Source: Hofstenia miamia
Taxonomy: Eukaryota; Xenacoelomorpha; Acoela
NCBI GenBank assembly: GCA_004352715.1
Contig: SCFE01000108.1
Location: 147,063 to 211,062 of the forward strand
Direction: 5' to 3'
DNA length: 64,000 nt
The position numbers and the translations under genes were made by a program. The notes beneath the pieces are model-generated. The model worked only from the letters and a program-made list of their open reading frames with translations. It was not told where the DNA came from and ran no database searches. Below, piece after piece: positions 58,304 to 64,000 of this stretch. Within the stretch, counting starts at the first letter, position 1. Every line of letters begins with the position of its first letter.

Positions 58304-58439
58304 CTGAAATTTAAAATATGATTTATTGCCATTTCCATAACTTAGTGGCACATAAATTCCTATTAGTCTATGTAAATGTATTTATTGTGAATTTCAAATT
58401 TTGAAATATATGTGCTGGAAGATGGTCATATTTTTCTGC

Positions 58440-58530
58440 TAACATCTAAACCCAAATAGTTTTCACCCAAACCCAGCTTAAACCGAAGCTTTAAAATTTG
58501 ATCCAACCCAACATGAATCCAACTAACTGT
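58440..58530. repeat. AACCCA-word patch
   Basis: Six or seven AACCCA-like words in 80 bp, similar to 43995-44150. Confidence 0.45.
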
Positions 58531-59048
58531 CAATGTAGAATTCGCAAATGAATTCGTTTGATGACCTTAGCCCAATGTATAGTTCAATACATACTGTAGT
58601 TCAATATTTCAAGATAGTAAAATTTTGATTCTTTAGAAAATCAAAGAGCTCATAAGATGTAAAATTCAATATTTTAGATGTACATGTGCATGTGAATGAG
58701 CATAAATTATAATAGCTCTAATATACAATGCATTTGAAAATGCGCATTTCAAAGTTGATAAATGGCATTAAATGTCCATTTATCTTTTCTAAAACATTGA
58801 ACTCTCCTGAGACGTAAGGGAATAGATTTAATGAGACAATCGCATTGCGAATGATTCGTATGATTTAATAAAGGTTACTCTCAAGAATCAATTTATTTTT
58901 TGCAATTGAATATCTAGCACCTGTCTGCAGCAAAACGAAAGAAACCAATTGAATTTCCTCATCACTTATAAATTTATACAAAAATTCACATTCGTACAAG
59001 GTTAACAAAGCTTGCATATATTTCGGTGCAAAATGCAAAACCATTTAA

Positions 59049-59901
59049 CCCTTTGATGCACTGGGTTGTTGTAGAACAACAAATTTAAACATTGAATTTC
59101 TTTTCGCATGACATCACAGAAACAACAAAATTTGGTATTATTTTAAAGAGAAGATTCTGTTAAGGGTGTGGCAGCATTTGCTTTAGCAACTATAAGAGCG
59201 TCTCCCATTTTAAAAAAAAATGTTATGGCACAAAGTTTTAAGAAAAGTGATTAATATGGAAGAAATATATGAAAAAAAAATAAAAAAATAATGCTGAGTA
59301 TAAGTGATACCTTTTCTGTTTGTCTGCTTAAAACCAAAATATCATTGTCATTCAATGAATGTATTATAACTTGTAATTATAATTTTTTACCATATTCTTT
59401 GTATACTTTATTGACAAGCATTCTTGCTTTAGTCATGCGTTGTCAATTTTGGGTAAAGTTTACAACAAGCTTTCTGTTACTAAGGGATTAGTGACACAGA
59501 AAACTATTACATTGGTTTGATATTTCTCTGTATATAGTTGCATATTTCTGTATACATAAAATCACAATTAGATCTTATATGTATATTTATATAGCATAGC
59601 AAATATATACACATAATATTATTTTGTATTTCATTTTTTCTCTATTTATTGTTCACTATTGTCATTATCAGTTTGTAATATTTGTCTATTTTACCCCAAT
59701 AGAACTAGTTTTTCTGTAATCATACAACCTTTTTTAACCGGTGAAGGGCAGTGTTGCTTAGAAATAACAATTCCAAATGACGTCATTTAGCAAAATTTTT
59801 AGTAATTTTTTTTAGTTTGTCAAATTTTTATGGCAAGCATCCAGGGAAAAGTAAAATGAATTTTTTCATGTGCTAAAAAAATAAATTGGTGCATGAAAGG
59901 G
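59049..59901. mobile_element. 853-bp piggyBac-type TTAA element
   Basis: Flanked by TTAA on both sides (59045-59048, 59902-59905). Ends CCCTTTGATGCAC and the inverse GTGCATGAAAGGG, matching the CCCTTT-type termini of piggyBac-like elements. It carries no transposase. A 66-codon plus-strand frame (59291-59491) inside is hydrophobic and unlike piggyBac. Located in an intron of the DPP-like gene. Confidence 0.85.
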
Positions 59902-60009
59902 TTAATTTTAATGAGCACAATGCGATGAGTCTAAAATATAAACTCGTCAAAAATGTATTTATTTGAGTTATAGACTACACAATTAAAAGTAATTTAAAGA
60001 AAATGCTGT

Positions 60010-60153
60010 TTAGACTCTTTCTTGTTCTTCGGGGTAAGCATATTCTCCACCCAAGCTGATATACAGAGTATCAAGCACAATACCCGCAGTGTCGGTTTTG
60101 CAGTATTGAGATCCAATGAGTAGGCTAGATGCTGAACCGAAGAACCTACCCGG
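60010..60153 (-). other. coding-like segment ending in a stop, family unknown
   Basis: 47 codons ending TAA at 60010: FFGSASSLLIGSQYCKTDTA, then GIVLDTLYISLGGEYAYPE and EQERV. GC-richer than its surroundings; a second frame on the same strand is also open through the upstream part (FNDPECGRGYVASQNN). It looks like the tail of a protein-coding exon or a conserved repeat unit. I do not recognise it and it does not fit the DPP family. Confidence 0.3.
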
Positions 60154-60572
60154 TTATTCTGACTAGCAACATATCCACGTCCACATTCAGGATCATTAAA
60201 AGAGATAAATAATCAAGACATTAGATTTATCTAACAATCCCATAAAAATATTAAAGGAAAAGGTAAGCATGTCCATACAATCTTTCATTATGCCCTCAGT
60301 TTCAATTTGCTCAATGATGAGCAAAAGGTTATTGAGGGCAATTATTTACTTAACTAAAATTGTAAGATATTGGGTAAATTATAGAGACGTTTTGACCTGG
60401 TAACCAAGACATACCGACAAAAGTCAGACAAGACATAATGGATTTTCTGTATTTAGCTTTCATCACAATTTTCACACTTCTTATGATCAAGCATTTAAAA
60501 TGATAATGAAAACATTTAAGTTATTTATGACATTGAATTAAATATTAATTGGTTTTAAAATATATATTATTA

Positions 60573-60801
60573 ATATATATATATATATATATATATATNN
60601 NNNNNNNNNNNNNNNNNNNNNNNNNNNNNNNNNNNNNNNNNNNNNNNNNNNNNNNNNNNNNNNNNNNNNNNNNNNNNNNNNNNNNNNNNNNNNNNNNNNN
60701 NNNNNNNNNNNNNNNNNNNNNNNNNNNNNNNNNNNNNNNNNNNNNNNNNNNNNNNNNNNNNNNNNNNNNNNNNNNNNNNNNNNNNNNNNNNNNNNNNNNN
60801 A

Positions 60802-60841
<40 letters not shown>

Positions 60842-60860
60842 CATATATATATATATATTA
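60573..60860. repeat. (TA)n microsatellite with 202-N gap
   Basis: TA tract, N from 60599 to 60800, then TA again with ACATGTACAT. An exon of the DPP-like gene could be hidden in the gap. Confidence 0.95.
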
Positions 60861-61860
60861 TGGGAAACTAAGGTAAGAAAGCTGCACCAATAAAGTCGAC
60901 TTGATACAGGTAGAGTAGGTTATGTACATGCAGTAGTGTAGCATTGAACTAAGTGCAGTGTTTGAGAAAAGCCTTACATTTTTTAAAATTTCTAAAATTT
61001 TGGAAATTTATATTGCAGTGTTGATTATTACATATATAATTGCAAACTTTTAGACTGTTTCAAAATATACTCTTAAGATATTCAAAAAAACGCTTTTTTC
61101 AAAATAACTTTGTCAAAATTTGAAATTCAGATTTGAAATCTTTCGAGCCTTAAGGATGGGTAATCAATATCTTTAGAGCTCAGGAAAAAAGAAATTACTG
61201 GTTGATGTATATACAAAAAAAATGTCTTAAGCAATGTAAAAACCGATTAAAAGCTTTAAAAAACGAAAAAAATATTGTGTAGCTATATTATTGTTTACTG
61301 ACAGTATTAGTAATTTTATTGTAGAGTTTACAATACACATGTTACATAGTAATTTTTTTTAAAGGAATATGCTTGAAAACAAGGACCCCATTTGAATTTT
61401 TTTAATATGGTTATTCACATTGATGACGCTGTGAGAAAGACATCGTCCCACATATCAATTAATATTAGGTCTTTGTACTTAACAATTTTATATTTCTGCG
61501 ATTATTGTAGTTTTCGTTATTTCAAAAACTAGTCCATCATTTTAAATGTTAATGGGCAAAGTGTTAGATACATTTTCAATGTTTCACCATAACATGAACA
61601 AGAAATGTCTAGGAGAATTCGAAATACGTCGCATTTGTTGCATAGCAATTGTGAATTAAATCAATAGTAATATTAATTTATGAAATCAATAAAATTGCAT
61701 CTGGATTTACATAACAAATATAATCTGCAACGAAATTCAGGGAAAATTAATAGAACTTATAAAATAACATATTGATTAGTAGATAATACGCCATATACTT
61801 CTGCATTGATTAAAAGAACAGAGATACATAATGCATTCTTTTTTTTACAATTTTAAATAC

Positions 61861-61896
61861 CTATAGTTTCCCATTCAGATGCAGGTAGCATGACTT
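61861..61896 (-). CDS. DPP-like gene, 36-nt microexon
   Basis: Between TATACCAG|AA and TATAG|GTATTT, phase 1 to 1. Joined to the upstream exon it reads NEVMLPASEWETI, matching the family's HDPEAxWISD segment that follows the membrane stalk. Good splice sites and exact phase support it despite its size. Confidence 0.65.
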   Translation of the reverse strand, partial: KSCYLHLNGKL

Positions 61897-62067
61897 CTGG
61901 TATATAATGCATAATGATGAATTAGATTTGTAATAATGTAAACATATTTAATTAAATATATCTTACAAACATAGCACAACAATATGATTTCTCTCAAGAA
62001 ATGACAAATTTTTGCTCATTATGTACTAGGTTTAGAAAATAGAGTCCTAAGTAACTCAATTTCTTAC

Positions 62068-62275
62068 CATTCAGGAATTGAAAGTGAAGATCACGGGGTT
62101 TGTATCTTGAATTTCGAATTGTGTCAAGTGTAATATCTATAGAGCCTATTTTTTGCTTAGGAGGAGTAAGAAGAAATACTGCAATGGCTACTAGACTGAT
62201 GACGAAGCATATCGTTAAAATTGCAAAAATCAATCCACGCCAATTGCGAGTCTCCGGTGTATTTCCAACAAGATC
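62068..62275 (-). CDS. DPP-like gene, membrane-anchor exon
   Basis: 208 nt, phase 0 to 1, between ATGTTTAG|GAT and AATG|GTAAGA. Starts DLVGNTPETRNWRGLIFAI, continuing through a single hydrophobic helix (LTICFVISLVAIAVFLL) into TPPKQKIGSIDITLDTI. The NWRG before the helix and LLTP after it are hallmarks of DPP6/DPP10-type proteins, which are type II membrane proteins. The initiating exon lies upstream, beyond 62275, and was not found. Confidence 0.95.
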
Positions 62276-64000
62276 CTAAACATAGTTTCATCATGCTTGT
62301 GCAAATTGTACTTTGAATCTCAAATTATGTATATATATAAGTTTCAATTATGATAATTTGCAAACCACTGTACGACCATGTTGTATATGCGAATGGTTAC
62401 TTCTGGCAAAATCACTGTAATTTGAAAATTTGCATTGAGCATATATCAAATACATTCATACAATATAAAATAATAACTGTTCCTAAGCATTAAAAAATAT
62501 GAAATTTTTTTGGAGTATTATTCAAAAGAACAAAGAAGTTCTAAAAAATTTAGCATTGGGAGAAATCAATCAATTTTCGGTGCAAAAAGTTAATGTGAAA
62601 ATTTCAAACCAGGTGCATGCCAAAATCGATAAATGTTTATCCATTTAACCGTCCTTTCACTTATACGTATAGACGATTGCCTATGACAAATGACAAATTT
62701 GGAAATAGGTACTGTGATTTATTAATAATATATTTGCAAATCAAGCTTGAAATAGAATTTTTTAAAAAAATATGCTATAACTTGTTTGATGCGATTATGT
62801 AGTTCCGTATTTCTTCAAACAATACAACTTGTATTTCAATATGCAGAATCATTGAAATATTCATTTTGTCTTAAATGGAAGTTGAGATTCTTGCGGAAAC
62901 CGGTGCTTTTGTTTATTTGCAATGATAAATAGTATTAATTTTTAAACTAAATCAATTACTGTCATTTTTTAGGGATGTACAATTTCTTGTGTAGGTAGCT
63001 CATATAAGAACTCTAATTGAAATTACAACTCTATTCATTCGAGCGTTAAAAGTAAATAATTCATTGCGAAGCTATGGAAGTTTTGACACATTTGAGCCTG
63101 CAACGTAAAACAATGCGACCCAATAACTTTGTTATTTCGACAACATATAGATTTGTCAATGTATTATCTATTTATTCAGATATCATTTATGTGAACAAGA
63201 TATTTCTTAAAAGTAAGTTGGGAGCGTAATCTATAGTTATCTTTAGACAATTGTCAAATTCGAATTGTGAATTTTAATGAATTAATCATAAAACGTATAA
63301 ATATTTTTATATCGAGTGGTTCAACCAGAAAGATAATATTCATTGTTACCTTACATTAGGAAACAATGGCAGAAGCGTTTTGGAGCAGAAATATTATATA
63401 TTTGCATTAATAATAATAATAATTTACATTAAAGACCTTATTAAAATAAGCATATATATACTATATATATATATATATATAGTATATATATGTATATATA
63501 TATAGGAAATTTGAAAGAAATGCAATTTCCATAAACTTTTTATTCTCGCTAAGTTTTAGTTATTCAAAATGTATATACAATGGAAATATGTTTTCACATA
63601 ACACTACATTCTTCAAAACAAATATCCAAATATCTAAAAATATTGGCAGACGTAACCGCAATTCGTAGCAGAGCAGAATTGATACGTTTTACAATTAGTG
63701 TCTTTGCAGCATGATTCTAAATATGCATTCATTTAAATAAATTAATATTTACATCTAAAGTATATCAAAGAAATTACTCAACAACATGACACTTTCTTAG
63801 TGATTCAAAANTAGATTAATGAATTTTTTGAAAAATTATTTAGAAATATTTTGAATTGACTTACTCTTCACACATTCGCCTTTGAAATAACATAATTGTA
63901 ATAGTCATAGTGTAACACAATAATTTTGTACAAATTTTGCTAGTTTGTAAAGGTCAAGTAAATGAAAATTTCTGAAATCTGCCCTATTCTTCAATAGGGA
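62276..64000. other. 5' side of DPP-like gene, nothing recognised
   Basis: Expected to be an intron of the DPP-like gene. AT-rich with a compound (TA)n tract at about 63452-63505 and one ambiguous base at 63811. No exon or promoter identified. Confidence 0.5.

Larger units (their letters stand above)
31042..62275 (-). other. locus of DPP6/DPP10-like (S9B family) membrane protein
   Basis: Read 5' to 3' on the minus strand, 18 exons from 62275 to 36632 encode a type II membrane protein: a cytoplasmic tail end (DLVGNTPETRNWRG), one membrane helix, an eight-bladed-propeller-like region and an alpha/beta hydrolase domain. Summed coding length is about 2.48 kb (about 827 residues) plus a last exon, near the 790-865 residues of DPP6/DPP10. 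Every junction from 58117 down to 36632 is phase-compatible. DPP4 is an exopeptidase; DPP6 and DPP10 are inactive partners of Kv4 channels. The catalytic residues are changed here, so an inactive role is likely. The first exon(s) lie above 62275 and were not found. The introns hold several transposons, none interrupting an exon. Confidence 0.85.

Overview
This is AT-rich eukaryotic (animal) DNA. Coding sequence is cut into short exons with GT..AG borders and matching phases, the transposon families are typically metazoan, and (TA)n tracts interrupt the assembly three times with N runs. The exact phylum cannot be fixed from the sequence. An AT-rich invertebrate, perhaps an arthropod, is my inference. 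No bacterial operon, rRNA, tRNA or CRISPR array was recognised.

Two host genes can be assembled, both on the minus strand. (1) A riboflavin-transporter-like (SLC52 family) gene with two coding exons, 23620-23835 and 13784-14791. Its 8.8 kb intron holds a 492-bp higher-order tandem repeat of about seven near-identical copies, flanked by decayed monomers. (2) A dipeptidyl-peptidase-IV-like membrane protein of the DPP6/DPP10 type, with 18 supported or likely exons between 36632 and 62275 and a candidate last exon at 31042-31233. It has an N-terminal membrane anchor, a beta-propeller and an alpha/beta hydrolase domain. Almost all internal exon junctions join in phase. Its catalytic motifs are degraded (nucleophile Ser to Gly, aligned Asp to Glu, the RGSG loop lost), so it is most likely a non-enzymatic member such as a channel-accessory or adhesion protein.

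Layout: 1-1050 is one copy of a dispersed repeat whose inverted partner lies at about 32780-33990. 2151-3184 is a gap in a (TA)n tract. 3320-4745 is a decayed Tc1/mariner element. 6704-7406 is a short hAT element with perfect 8-bp target duplications. 8093-8465 is a fold-back cluster built from TTTAGGTA/TACCTAAA. 8803-12157 is a decayed Gypsy-type retrotransposon (minus strand) into whose gag a 411-bp TTAA-flanked element carrying a cysteine-rich mini-ORF has jumped. 13784-23835 is the SLC52-like gene with its satellite intron. 23840-31040 is gene-poor. 31042-62275 is the DPP-like gene, whose introns contain the inverted repeat copy, a LINE fragment, a Harbinger-type MITE, a second Gypsy copy (plus strand), a piggyBac-type TTAA element, several GC-rich short-word repeat islands, and a possible 39-codon ORF on the opposite strand. 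62276-64000 shows no gene, although the 5' exon(s) of the DPP-like gene must lie in this direction.

The two host genes have no evident functional link. Most of the window is intron and mobile-element debris. All family assignments come from reading the translated exons against remembered family motifs; no database search was run.
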